The notes under the pieces are model-generated. The model was given only the letters and a program-made list of their open reading frames with translations. It did no database searches and had not been told where the DNA came from. A stretch of 64,000 bases of DNA from Anoplolepis gracilipes. Taxonomy: Eukaryota > Arthropoda > Insecta > Hymenoptera > Formicidae. Within the stretch, counting starts at the first letter, position 1. Each line of letters starts with the position of its first letter. The translations under genes were made by a program, and so were the position numbers. The DNA lies in contig NC_132980.1 in NCBI RefSeq assembly GCF_047496725.1, positions 4,702,572-4,766,571 on the forward strand, given 5' to 3'. Below, in pieces: positions 38,001 through 50,545 of this stretch.

Positions 38001-40512
38001 AAGTTGTTATAAATTATTTCATGCACTTGCTGTGCTCTCCGCGACTGAGTTGTAATTCTTCGATATATTTACATAAGGTAAACAATGATAAAATTCTATT
38101 TTTTATTACCGTAAATACATTTATGTTTTAAAATAATCTTTTCTTATTAATTTCATACTGTGTCTATGTAAATATTGATTAATTAATTTTTTATATGATC
38201 AAAAGTAAATAAATACGTTTTGAGACTTAATGAAATATTAGCCCATGAAATGTTGTATTTTTTATTTTTATACTAGAGAAAGAAAGAGAGTATACATAGA
38301 TACTGTCTTTTAAAATTAATACCAAAAATTATTACATTAAAGGATATTTTTCCATGTTTTAAAGAGAAGAATATTTATTGTAACAAGAGAATTGTTTTTA
38401 TTTATTAATTTTATAGTTATCATTAGAAATACAAATCTATATTCTTATGTTCTATATATCATATTATAATATACAACTTTTAAGAAGTTTTAGACATCAA
38501 TGTTAATGAAATAAACAAGTTTTGGAGGTAGTCCATTATATCCCGCATGAAAAGCATATCACGAAAATCTAAGCTTTTACTAAATCAATAATGTCGTCTA
38601 TTTAAACTATTATTTTATAATAAACTTGTATTTCTTCTTATAGTGGATATTTTTTTATGTTGGCCGTTCTACCCCACGTTCCCGTATATGTTACATATAT
38701 TATATAAAATGCGCGCATATGCATAAAACGAAAAATATATATGTTTCTTTATTTGAAAATTATATTCGAAAAAAGTATAACATATTCAAGTACATTCAAG
38801 TATATTCGAAAAAAATCTCAGACAACATAGAAAGGCCAAAAGATCATCTTTAATTAGAAATTGTATCATCTTAAAGATATTTAAAAGGCAATAAGACGTC
38901 TTTAAATTATCTTTTAAGCATCTTTTAAGGACATGTGCTGTCTGGAAAGTAACGATAAAAATAACTGTTAATTTCGTTACTCGTTATCGAAAAATGTATA
39001 TAACAAAGTTACTTTTTTCGTTACAAACAAAATTTATAACGCCGTTACCGTTACAGTTACCGTTACCAAAAAAAATAACTGTAATGGTAACGACGTTACA
39101 AATAACGCATTACTTCCCAATCCTGAAGATATGTGTATAAAACTGTAGGAAAACAAAATTAAATTTATAATTTAACTCTAAACCTTTAATGTATTAAACT
39201 GAAATATATGCTTATATTTTTTATAGTTTTCTGAAGTGTATTATTTTTATATAAATTGTAATTTTGAATATTATCTTAAAAGTATCTAGATAAAACACTC
39301 AACTAATTTATCTTTTATCTAGATATATTTAAATTAAGATTATCTTTATCTTATCTCAGATACAGACGCATATATTTTATCTTATCTATAGATTTATCTA
39401 GATTAGTTTAAATTATCTAAGCGCAACACTGCTCATATCATCCCACATAGGAAAAGATCCTTATTAGTACATTCGTCGGATGTACATATTTAAAAAATTT
39501 TTAGATATCCAAAGGAGATGTGTATAAAACTGTAGGATATACTGAGGATGTCTGAATGTCCGCTTTCATGATATATTCATAAAAGATTAAAAAATGAAAT
39601 GTCCCTGGGATAACAACATTAAATCCCAGCAATATCCACTGGATGTTTTTAAATGTCTTTTTTTTTAAGCTGATCCAGAGGAAAACATTGAACCTACAAT
39701 CCCATTTTAAATGTCTATTTATTTGTAAAGAAATACGTTTTTCGAAAAAATGTTTCAGACAAAAATACGATAAAAAGTATGTATGGTTTGAATTATTTCA
39801 ATCAAATCAAGATGTCCTACGGAGATCTTATGCTATATTGAATATTAACGAAAATAGCACGCACATTCAAAAGATATCCAGAGGACACATCTCAAGGACA
39901 TCCTATCTTCGTGATGTTTTCCGGATATCTTGGACATGGCGTGTTGTTTGGGAAGTAATTCTACGGATGATTTTTTAATTTGGATTATTTCGATAAAATC
40001 AGGATTCCTGTGGAGAGTTTATGCTTTGTAGGATGATACACAAAAGAAGCAATAATAATAATAAAATCTTTGCCGTATTCTTATCTTTATGTTTTTACAT
40101 AAAATTCTCAAATACTGACTTTTAAACAATAAAAAGTCTTATGTCTTATAAAGTACAAAAATGTAAAATATTCTCTTTTTTATATTATTAATTTGTATAT
40201 TCTCTATACACAAAAAATGTAATATATGTATGTATAATAATGATATTACATTTATGTGAAATTTTGCTGCGTTAATGATACAATATGTTTGGAACCACAT
40301 TACAAATTTTTTATATTTTTTACAATTTTGATAATAAAAAAAGTTATGTATATTTCTAACAACTTTTATATCTCCATAATGTGAAGATCCGTCCCACAGA
40401 TTCCGGAATACGCGACTTTGATTCGTACTTCATTTGCTATCGGTTTAGGAAGAATATTTCGGTTTTTTAAAGCAAGCGACTTAGTCGACAGATTAAAGCT
40501 CAAATATTCCAT
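35007..40512 (-). CDS. Zinc-dependent medium-chain dehydrogenase 2, probably failing (splice donor lost)
   Basis: Five exons matching copy 1: 40512-40372, 37248-36994, 36072-35835, 35691-35513 and 35210-35007; 338 residues if spliced. Zinc ligands Cys39, His62-Glu63 and the four structural cysteines are kept. Two defects: after exon 1 the sequence is GAG|ATATAA where copies 1 and 3 have GAA|GTATGA and GAG|GTATAA, so the GT donor is AT and read-through meets TAA at once; and the NAD-binding loop is AAGIIG, losing the first glycine of GxGxxG. No other stop or frameshift is seen. This suggests a recent start of decay, unless exon 1 is bypassed by another start. Copies 2 and 3 are in head-to-tail order on the minus strand. 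Confidence 0.8.
37393..39120. mobile_element. GTAACG-rich transposon, intron 1 of dehydrogenase 2
   Basis: Inverted copy of 20135-21866, same ends and same internal insertion. It shares descent with that copy through the segmental duplication rather than by a separate insertion. Confidence 0.65.
37846..38684. mobile_element. Foldback element with TIR GGGAACGTGGGGTAGAACGGC, second copy
   Basis: Same terminal repeats and interior as 20571-21412, in inverted orientation, again nested in the GTAACG-rich element. Confidence 0.8.
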
Positions 40513-40556
40513 ATTAATATAATATTCGTGTATCTTTGAACTGCATCGAGTACACT

Positions 40557-40586
40557 AACTGAGTCAGTTGCTATCTGATATTTATA
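40557..40586 (-). promoter_or_regulatory. TATA box and initiator of dehydrogenase 2
   Basis: TATAAATA (rc of 40579-40586) followed by the initiator TCAGTT (rc of 40557-40562), slightly closer than in copy 3. The 5' UTR carries a 14-base AT-rich insertion just before the ATG relative to the other copies. Confidence 0.6.
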
Positions 40587-40790
40587 ACTCTATGACATAA
40601 ACGTATATGTTATCTCGAGAAATATACATACACACATGCACACGTACACAAGAAATATAGATATACACAAGCATTCTGTTCGAGGTACAGTGTCAGCTTA
40701 ATGTTACGCAAAGGTCGTGAGTTATGCATAAGCAAAAAATAACAATGTTTAAAAGCAAAATGTAATTTGTACTCAAATGTAAGTCTGGAT

Positions 40791-42425
40791 AAAAAGGCCT
40801 TAAATACTTTAAAAATCCTAGTTTTTTTTTCCTTCTCTTCCTTTTTTACTACTTTCATATATTGTTTGCCTTTAATGACTATATTATTTTATTATTGACT
40901 TTCTACCTATACACGTAAATAGTTTAATTTTTAAGAGTTACAGAACTTTAGTAACTTCTTGAACTATGAATTTCTTATCTTTATAACTTTTAACTTTTAA
41001 TTATTTAATTTTGTTACAAGTTTAATCTTTTTAGTATAAATACTAAAAAGTTTTAAAAAATTTTAAAAACTATCGATAGCATGTTAAAGCTGAAACTTAA
41101 AACTTTAAAATGATTTTTTAATTTTTCGTCTGCAATGATTTTTCGCGTATCAATGACATTTCTGAAAAATATAGGTTTAGTTTCAAAGTTATGTAAACTC
41201 GGTCAAAAAAATCGTAGAAAAGTTTAAAAAAAAGCATTTTGTAGACAAACTGTTGTAGTTTATGGAACTTGATTTAATTTTTTTGAAGTAAATTTTTTTT
41301 ACTGTGTTGCAAAATGTCAAAAATACATAATTTTAAGAAACAAAGCAATGTGTTCGTTTTTAAATTACAAAACAAAGAAAGTACACAAAATTTTTAATAA
41401 TTCACAAAGATAATGCATATTAAAGTTGTTATTGATAATTTAAAAAATTTTTACCTTTTTTGTTCCGTACTTAAAAAAACAATACTCTTTGTTTAACAAG
41501 AAGCGTTAGTAAATTAATATACCTTTTTAAATTATGGTATAATTAAATATCAATTTTTACAAATCGTATATAGAAGTTTTAACTTTATTGCATGGAGAAA
41601 ATTTTATATTAAAAATTATTATGGTATGTAGTAACTATGGACCATTAGGGATCACTCTAAGTTAAAGTGATATGTAAAACTGTAAAAATTGCGTAGATTG
41701 ATGTAATTTTATATAGCACTTTACTTTAGAATGATTCCTAATGGGCCACATTTACTACATACCACAGTAATTTTTAATATAAAATTTTCTCCGGAATGGA
41801 ATTATGTTAAACAAAATTGAAAGCAGATTAAAACAGAAGTAGCAGAGTAGAACAGAAGAACGTGTATGATAATAAATGTAAAATGATTTTTATCCATCTA
41901 TTGTATTATGCTGATTTGTTAGCATTATAATTATTAGAAAATAACTTTCATACTCATGAATAAAGAGATAAATAATAACCAAAAAATGTTAGCAAGATAT
42001 AAATTATAGCATTCCAATACACATTTATGATGATACGTAATATTATGTAACAGCGCGTGTAATCGATATGGCAAACATCTTTTGGTCTCATTACTGATAA
42101 ACGACGGAAAAAAGTGAAGATTAATGATGTTATAGAAAAACATAACATTACCTAATCTTATAGATAGTTATCGGTAGTTGCAAATCGACAATATGGATTT
42201 GTTAATACTACATAGGAAAAATCTGATAGCAAAATTATATCCAGCTATATCGTATTAATAAAAAGGGGTTTGTGTGTGAAATATCATGAACAAAGAAAAC
42301 AATGTTGATGTTAGTACCGTATTCGTGATAATGTGTAATTCATATTACAAGTAAAATTATAAATGTGTATAATTTAGGCAAGATTTTATTTGTATTCATG
42401 TATGTTACTTATATATACATATATA
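40791..42425. other. Spacer between dehydrogenases 2 and 3, including the copy 3 3' flank
   Basis: From about 41.03 kb the sequence matches, inverted, the 3' flank of dehydrogenase 1 (about 25.0-25.6 kb), for example GGTCTCATTACTGATAAACG. A hairpin element at 41594-41792 interrupts this match. 40791-41030 has T-rich runs and no gene. Confidence 0.6.
41594..41792. mobile_element. Hairpin foldback element, 199 bp
   Basis: Arms of about 75-80 bp (GGAGAAAATTTTATATTAAA ... AGGGATCACTCTAAGTTAAA) are inverted at the other end. It interrupts sequence that is continuous in the 3' flank of dehydrogenase 1 near 25410, which confirms it as an insertion. Confidence 0.8.
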
Positions 42426-43111
42426 CAGGGTGTCCCATTTTAATTCCTCCAGTCGAATATCTCGAAAAATATGGAAAATTCGACAAAATGTTTCAGACAA
42501 AAGTTGTACGATTTCTAGGGGGACATAAGATGGTGCCATTAGTTTAACCTTAAAGAGTTACATGAAGGTCACGTGAAGGTCATTTTGAATTTCTTAAATG
42601 GAACACTATATATTTTTGCAAATTCGTAGCTTATCGTGAGAGTTTTCCAAAACACTATGATAAAATGTTTTTTCATTAAACACTTTTCGAGTAATAAGGC
42701 TTCAAAGTTGCAATATTTTGACATAAAATCCAAGATATCTCGTAAAATATTCATTTTTCGATTATCTTATCCCAATACTTTTATGCACAAAATAACGAGA
42801 CAAATCAATTGGTCATTAAAACACATAATTATAATATATAATCGATTGCTCTTTAAATTTATAAAACTAATACAACAAAAAGGCTTGAAGAAGCTTAATT
42901 ACAGGTTGATAATAATGACGTTAATTTTTCTAATGATAGGTTGTAATTTAATCAAATATAATACCTATTAAACTTATCGAAGTAATACAAATCATTAACT
43001 TCGACAAATAATGACAATGTAACATAACCATTATAACATAAGTAAATATAAATAGAAACACATAATATGAAAAAATACAAATAAGACTAAAAAATACAAA
43101 TAAATATGTAT

Positions 43112-43156
43112 AACGGCGGACGTTTCGACCCGATTATTCAGGTTTTCCTCAGCGCA
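43112..43156 (-). ncRNA. Hammerhead-ribozyme-like motif in Penelope-like element
   Basis: On the minus strand: CTGAGGA (rc of 43146-43152, an exact CUGANGA core), a stem ACCTGA-ATAA-TCGGGT, then C and GAAAC (rc of 43122-43126). One or two bases are unpaired between the first core and the stem. It lies about 280 bases from the element's 3' end, where terminal hammerheads are reported in this class. Stem III and the cleavage site were not resolved by eye. Confidence 0.45.
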
Positions 43157-43885
43157 ACAATTACTTTAAAATTGTAAATGGCTATGTTAAGAAAGCGGAC
43201 ATTAAAATTAGATTAAAAGTTTAATATAATCCATTAAAAAAAAGAATCAAAATAAACGCAAACCGGCGGAGATGTAAAGCATATATAAAAATTTACAACA
43301 TTTCGAAAACAGTAAATTGGCTATCTCTAGTTTGATTGTTAGGAGGACAAGTCTGTCTCTTATGGCTGTCATATTTTTAAAAAATTATAATATCTGAAAG
43401 CAAAAATCTAAGAATCACAATCATAATTCTGAATAAATTACTACTATTATTAAATTCAAGTCTCAAGCATCATGAATGTGTGAACGTTATAACAAAAATG
43501 ATTAAACAACAGTTGAATATGTCAATTAAAAAGTAAATTCTGAAAGTCGTTAATATTAATAAAACTGTAAAGATTAGAATCCGCTTACAGACATTGTGAG
43601 TCGGCCGGAATCCTAGCGTAATGTCGGTGGCAAACGAATTCCTTATTTTTATGTTAGTATGATATCGTGTCGAGAGCACAAACAGTAATGCTCGTCCTAT
43701 GTTTCATCCTTCATATATATATAAAATTCAATTGGTTAAGATTTTGTCAATAATATTTTTGTACATGTCAGATTTTCTGTGTCAGTTTGCAAATTCAAAC
43801 TGTTCTCTTATTTTTTAATATGTATCATTTCAGAAATTAGGCGCTTGTTATAATATGATTCAGAGTCAAGAATAATAACATCGTT

Positions 43886-45248
43886 TCATTTGAAGTCATG
43901 ATTATTATTAAGCCTGTGGTCTGTGATAACAGATTTAACGGATGTGGTTTTATTAACATGTTTACGATGTTCAGAAATTCTGGTCTTTAATCTTCTCCTT
44001 GTTTGACCCACATAAGATGCATTACAGTCATTACATTCGATTTTATAGACGACGTTGGTGCAGTCGAATTTAGGGATGGTATCTTTGTGAGCTTTAATAA
44101 ATTTATTGAGTTTGTTAATACTATAAAAAGAAACGATCATATTAGAAGCTTTAATATAGTTATTGAAATGATCTGTTAATCCTGGTAGGTATGGTATCGT
44201 AAAATACAAAACATTACTATTTTCTATATGTTTTTTGGTGTCCGTAATTTTTGATAAGGATTTAATGTGGAGAAATTTTAACCGTTGGTTAATTATGTTG
44301 AAGATTAGTTTTTTTGAGTAACCATTTTCAAGTAATGCATTAATAATGTTATGTAAATTCTTTTGGAGATAAATGGGATGTGATAGTAAGAATGTCCTAT
44401 CAACTAGATCAATAATTGTTCCCTTTTTTTGGCAAAACGGATGCTGGGAAAAAAAGTTAAGGTATTTCCCAGAGAATGTATTTTTATGGTACCAATTTGT
44501 AATGATTCCCATTGTTAATAATAAGGGTGATGTCTAAAAAATTTAATTTGTTGTTATTCTCTAATTCTAACGTAAATTGTAACCTCGGATGTAATGAATT
44601 AAAAATTGAGGCCGTATGGTCCACTAATTTCGTAGGGGTTGCTAAAATGATGTCATCTACGTATATAAAAAAGAGAGGAGGAATAAGATCCAAATACTGT
44701 AAGGCTCTGGTCTCTAAATCCTGTAGTACTATATCTGCTATTATCGGGGATAATGGGGAACCCATGGGGGTACCAAATGTTTGCCGGTATATCACATTGT
44801 TAAACGTAAAGAAAGTAGAGTTAAGAATCATTGAAACATCGTTTATGAATTCAGATTTCGGTAGTTGACATTTGTCTTCTAAAAAATGCCATCTATTAGA
44901 AACACTTTCCAAGGACAGGTCAATAGAGATATTCGTAAAAAGAGATACAACGTCTAACGAAATGAGTGAGTGATCATAAGGTAATTCAATATCAGAAATT
45001 TTTTGTACCAATTCAAAGTTATTGTCAACATGGCTGAGTGGAAGAAGAAAATTTCTTTTCATTAAATTGTGTAAGTAGCACGCCAATTCGTACAAAGATG
45101 TCTGAACAGAGGAAACTATGAATCTGTAAGGGCAGTTCTCTTTATGGATCTTAGGGAGTCCATATGCCCTGGGAAGGGAACCCTCACTAAACGACAGGGA
45201 ACGGTAGCAGTTTAGAGAGATGTAATCATTATCTTTCCATCTCTTCAA
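43886..45248 (-). pseudogene. Penelope-like reverse transcriptase / GIY-YIG endonuclease, frameshifted
   Basis: Frame 1 (45248-44484) carries RT motifs: LPKIHKENCPYRFIVSS, LISLDVVSLFTNI (catalytic Asp), GTPMGSPLSPIIADI and YVDDIILA (catalytic DD). The reading shifts by one base near 44490-44510 and continues in 44512-43886 with NWYHKNTFSGKYLNFFSQHP and then the GIY-YIG nuclease VVYKIECNDCNASYVGQT, RRRLKTRISEHRK. The N-terminal part before the RT is missing because of 5' truncation. The enzyme nicks target DNA and copies element RNA; this copy is dead. Confidence 0.92.
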
Positions 45249-46310
45249 TAAATCATGAAGATTAGAAATAATTTTATTAATCAGATCTTTTTTAATACAT
45301 AATTATGTTAAAGTAAAAATGTGTAACTGCTAGTTGCAAATTCGGATTTTTTTTTAAAGATAACTATGTGTTTTCTTTACACCAATTGATTCGTCTAATT
45401 ATTCTCTGCATAAAAGTATTAGGGTAAGATAATCAAAAAATGAATATTTTACGAGATATCTTGAATTTTATGTCAAAATATTGCAACTTTGAAGCCTTAT
45501 AACTCAAAAAATGTTTAATGAAAAAACATTTTATCATAGTGTTTTGGAAAGCTCTCGAAGTCAGCTACAAGAATATATAACAAAAAATAGGGGGTGCCAT
45601 TTAAAAAAATTAAGATGACCTTCACGTGACTTTCAAATGACTCTTCAAGGTCAGACCAATGATACCATCTTATGGCCCTCTTGAAACTATACAACTCTTG
45701 CCTGAAACATTTTTCTCTCACAGGCTTGGTTTTCGAGATATTCGACTGGAGGAATTAAAATGGGACACCCTGTATAAGTAACATTTAATATGTTTTATCA
45801 AGCACATATTTCTTGACTTACTCTGCACAGTTATAATTAACCAAATCTTTTAAGTTAACCAAATCTTTTTTAACAAGGCGTATCATATAATATTATATAT
45901 AATCCTTGATGAGTGAAAATAGGAAAATAAAATCTCAATAAAAAAAAGAGAATCTCATTCAGTTCTTATATATCCTTTACAAATTTATACACTTTTACAC
46001 TTGTTAATATCATATTTTGCATTTAAATTCTTGACGCCACGATACTCGTAATATCTGTAATAACTATAGTATTCATATATATATACATTATAACACATTA
46101 TCAAATATATAATATCTATAATATTAATAATTATGTTTTATACAGATACTCATTTGTGTATACTACGATATTGTGTATACTACTATTGCATTTTATCATT
46201 CAAAATATAATTAAATATTCAGCCCAATTTGTATACAAAAAATGAGTAATAAAACTTTCTAAAAATAATATCTTTTATTTTTATCCACTCCAACATATAA
46301 AGATCCCATT

Positions 46311-48828
46311 TTATAATTTGAAAACAGCCTTGCTTATCTTTCCCTTCTTCAACGCATCCAAAGCTTCTTTATATTGAGGCAAAGAAAATACTTTAATTCC
46401 TAATTTATTGTAATCGAGATATTTCTCAGATAGTGGCTGCAACAAAGCTAATCCTTTAAGAAAAGAAAAGGGATTTACAAGCGCGCCCACGATGGTTAGC
46501 TCTTTCTTATAAATCTGTAAACAATATAGAATAATTAAATAATTAAATACAGAATAATTAATTAAAAATAGAATAATTTTTCAAAGGAATATATCGATGG
46601 TTTCATAACATAGGAACTTAAGTCCGAAATCGTAATATTTATAGAAATAAAAAAAAATGATAATAATTTAAAATTAATTTGATAAAAAATACGTTTGAAG
46701 AATACGTCTAAATATTTTTATATATTATTAGGATTATTAACAGTTTTGCTATAAAATGCAAGTCATATACAGGGTGTCCCATTTTAATTCCTCCAGTCGA
46801 ATATCTCGAAAACCAAGCCCGGGAGAGAAAAATGTTTCAGGCAAAAGTTGTTTGATTTCGAGGGGGCCATAAGATGGCACCATTGATCTGACCTTGAAGA
46901 GTCACTTGAAGGTCACATGAACGTTATGTTTAATTTTTTAAATAGGTCACCCTATATATTATTGCATATTCTCGTAGCTTATCTCGAGAGCTTTCCAAAA
47001 CACTATGATAAAATGTTTTTTCATTAAACACTTTCGAGTTATAAGGCTTCAAAGTTGCAATATTTTGACATAAAATTCAAGATATCTCGTAAAATATTCA
47101 TTTCTCGATTATTTTACCCTAATACTTTTATGCACAGAATAATGAGACGAATCAATTGATGTAAAGAAAACACATAGTTATTTTTAAGAAAAAATCTGAA
47201 TTTGCAACTAGCAGTTACACATTTTTACTTCAACATAATTATGTGTTTTAATTACGCCAATTGATTTATCTCGTTATTCTGTGCATAAAAGTATTAGGCT
47301 AAGATAATCGAAAAATGAATATTTTACTAGATATCTTGTATTTTATGTCAAAATATTGCAACTTTGAAGCCTTATTACTCGAAAGTGTTTAATGAAAAAA
47401 CATTTTATCATAATGTTTTGGAAAGTTCTCGAGATAAGCTACAAGAATACGCAAAAATATATAAGGTGTTCCATTTAAGAAATTCAAAATGACCTTCACG
47501 TGACCTTCATGTCTCTTCAAGGTCAAACTAATGGCACTTATGTCCCCCTAGAAACCATACAACTTTTGTCTGAAACATTTTTTCGAGTTTTTCATATTTT
47601 TCGAGATATTTCACTAGAGGAATTAAAATGGGACACCCTGTATAGATAGCTTTCTTTTTTAATTGGGATTCCCTATGTATGAAACCTTAGATATAGTTCT
47701 CATGGCTATAAGTTTACCTGAAATGGTTCAATTGACATCTTCACTTTTGGATTAGCGACACCGAATACACACAAGCGACCACCGTGACCTAGTAAAGAAA
47801 TGGCCGCTTCCATTGCTGGAGCAGAGCCGCTGCAGTCCACGGCTATATCAAACTCTTCTTTTAAATCGTTTGGATTTTTAACTTGATAATCTAGACCTGT
47901 ATGTACGCGTAAAAATACATATCTATTAGAACTCTTTCAAAAATTATTCACGTTGATACACAAAATGTATAAAATAATGCTTCAACATATTTTTCAATAT
48001 ATTTTTATATTACCAAGATGGGCGGCGAGTTCTCTGCGTTTTTGATTCAGTTCACTGATAGTGACGGTCTTTCTGAGACCATGTAAATGAAGTAGACAGG
48101 CCCACAGTAAACCTATGATGCCGGCGCCTATTACAAGGACTTTGTTTCCTATATTTACGGGATTAAGTTTATCCCAGCCGTGAGCAAGACACGACATCGG
48201 TTCACTCAGCACTGCATGATACATTTCAATCTCATCCGGAAGCAAATAAACCTACAAACAATAGATGCAGATGAATAATATACAATAGATGCGAATTATA
48301 TGAATATATATATACTACAGTCAGAAAGTTTAAGACCAAAGAAATTTATAAATTTAATTTATAATTTTTCCTCAAAAAGTAATGTAACCTATTTCCTCAA
48401 AAAGTAATGTAAACTATTTTTACTTTTGCAATATTATAACATAATCTTATTAATCAAAAAAAGAAACAATCAGCACAATGTCATGCTTCAGAGTGTAAAA
48501 ACAAATTATTTTCTCGAGGAGCAAAAAAAGCCGTCGTTATCAATTAAGTACACTGAAAAATTTTTATAGGAGATATAGACTATAAGATAATAAAAAAACC
48601 TAATTGATAGGATGATTTTGTTTAAAAGTTATACAGAAAAAGAGTGAACTTTTTTTTTATGAAAAGTGTTCAGTGATTTTTCATAAATTAAAAACTTTTA
48701 TTATTTGTTTTCACTACTATGTATTTTTTTAAAATAAAGTTTAATTCATTTATAATTTGAAGCATTTCTATTTTGTATTTTTTCCGTGATCCTTATTTAT
48801 TACTTTGATCTTAATCTTTCTGACAATA

Positions 48829-48900
<72 letters not shown>

Positions 48901-50476
48901 GTGTGTATGTGTGGGATAATAAAAATAAATATAAATTTAATGTCAATAAATAGTTTGAATATATTTAAAACACAGTTCTTGTGCAGGGCTAATCAGGATG
49001 TGTAGGATGTTATATATGTATACAATGTGTCTCAAAGAAATTGATTGTTTTCGTGATAAATTTTCAACAGTGACAACTTTTCTATTAATTTGGAATCAAT
49101 TTTATTTTAATAGAAAATAATCATATCGTATAACAGAGAAAATTCATTATTTATACTTGAACTACTCTTCATTCTTTTAGTCTGTATTTTATTACTTTAA
49201 TCTTTCGATTATTCAGGATATTTTCTCAAATCTTGTAAAATATTTACTGGCAATTTGTGGTATCTTCTAGATATTTTTGTTCAAAGTTTTGAATAAGGAG
49301 AATATTTTAAAGATTTTTAAATGCAATTTTTTAAACTAAATTTGTAAATGGAATTAGATCAGAATTCAAGAATTTCAAGAATTTACTAAACAATTTATTA
49401 TTATAAAACATTTTTTTTTGAGGGACACCTTGTATACAGGGTGTTCAGCAACAGGTGGGACAAAATTTAAGGATTGATTCTACATGATAAAATAAGACAA
49501 AAATCAAGAATAACAAAATTGCGATAGAGGCTTCGTTTTTTAGTTATAAATATTTGAAAATTTGCGTAAAAGGTGCCCAAAGCATGGTAAACCGCAAAAT
49601 TTATGGCGTGCGTAGACTACATCGACTGAATCGCTCTCAAAATACTCTGTGACGCAAAAATATGCAGCGAATTGCCGAGCTTTAGATAGCCTCTATTGCA
49701 ATTTTGTTATTCTTGATTTTTGTCTTATTTTATCGTGTAAAATCATTCCTTAAATTTTGTCCCACCTATTGCCGAACATCCTGTATATTACTGTACCTGA
49801 GTTTCCGGGACAATCGCGTGTGTGGCCCATCCTCCATCTCTAAAAATGCCTATCGCACTTGTGCAGCCAATTTTACAAAAATGATAATTCGCGTTGTGGC
49901 AGTGATCGCATTTATTGCATCCGTTGTTAGGATCGATGGCGACCCGCTGACCGACTTTAAATATAGTCACTTCCGATCCAAGCTCATCGATCGTACCTAC
50001 AAACTCGTGCCCAAGTGTTAAGGGCTCATACTCTTTACATGGAAAAGAACCCTAAAAGAAAGTATTTAATAAAACTCCTGTTTAGAGGAGGATGCTCCAA
50101 TGACCTTAACATATGTTTTCAAGGTCATCACCCTTACTAACTTCAAAAAGTTTTAACCGTCGCTCGTTATTTGTTGAAAAGTTATATACAAAAAAGTTAC
50201 AAAAATAGAACATAATTTTTTCACATCATTTTTAATGAAGCATATATTTAATGGATCTATTTATTTACATGTGACACATTGAATGCATGCGCGTGAGAGG
50301 GACTTCGCCTCTTCCATGCATCCCCTCCCCCCCCAAAAAAATTAACTTAACCCAACCTAGGTTACAAAGCAAACTCATGTATGTTTAAATATATAGATCC
50401 ATTATAAAAATAGATCCACGAATGATTTTCTTCTCACATAAAAAATTTCATAAAAAATCAAAATTGTGTGTCAGAA

Positions 50477-50545
<69 letters not shown>

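Larger units (their letters stand above)
30863..40790 (-). repeat. Segmental duplication, copy 2 (carries dehydrogenase 2)
   Basis: Inverted relative to copy 1. Similarity runs from about 30863 (matching about 25148 of copy 1), is broken by the RTE insertion at 31136-34395, and continues through the gene and its promoter to about 40790 (matching about 18450). Copies 1 and 2 share the same nested transposons in intron 1. Confidence 0.85.
42833..45296 (-). mobile_element. Penelope-like retroelement, 5'-truncated
   Basis: A 2464-bp insertion with a 10-bp target duplication ACATAATTAT (42823-42832 and 45297-45306), confirmed by the uninterrupted sequence of the related transposon at 46770-47640. 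On the minus strand it encodes reverse transcriptase then a GIY-YIG endonuclease, the order that defines Penelope-like elements, followed by about 1 kb of 3' non-coding sequence with a hammerhead-like motif. Confidence 0.93.
42426..45772. mobile_element. 870-bp palindromic DNA transposon split by a Penelope-like insertion
   Basis: Ends CAGGGTGTCCCATTTTAATT and its inverse, flanked by TA (42424-42425 and 45773-45774), with arms of about 390 bp. Without the insert (42833-45296 plus one target copy) it would be 873 bp, against 871 bp for the intact relative at 46770-47640, which is in the opposite orientation. Confidence 0.88.

Noticed and set aside
42365..42971. Open frames at the left arm of the palindromic transposon.
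   Set aside because: Non-coding transposon arm; the frames have no similarity and the arm is repeated in inverted form.
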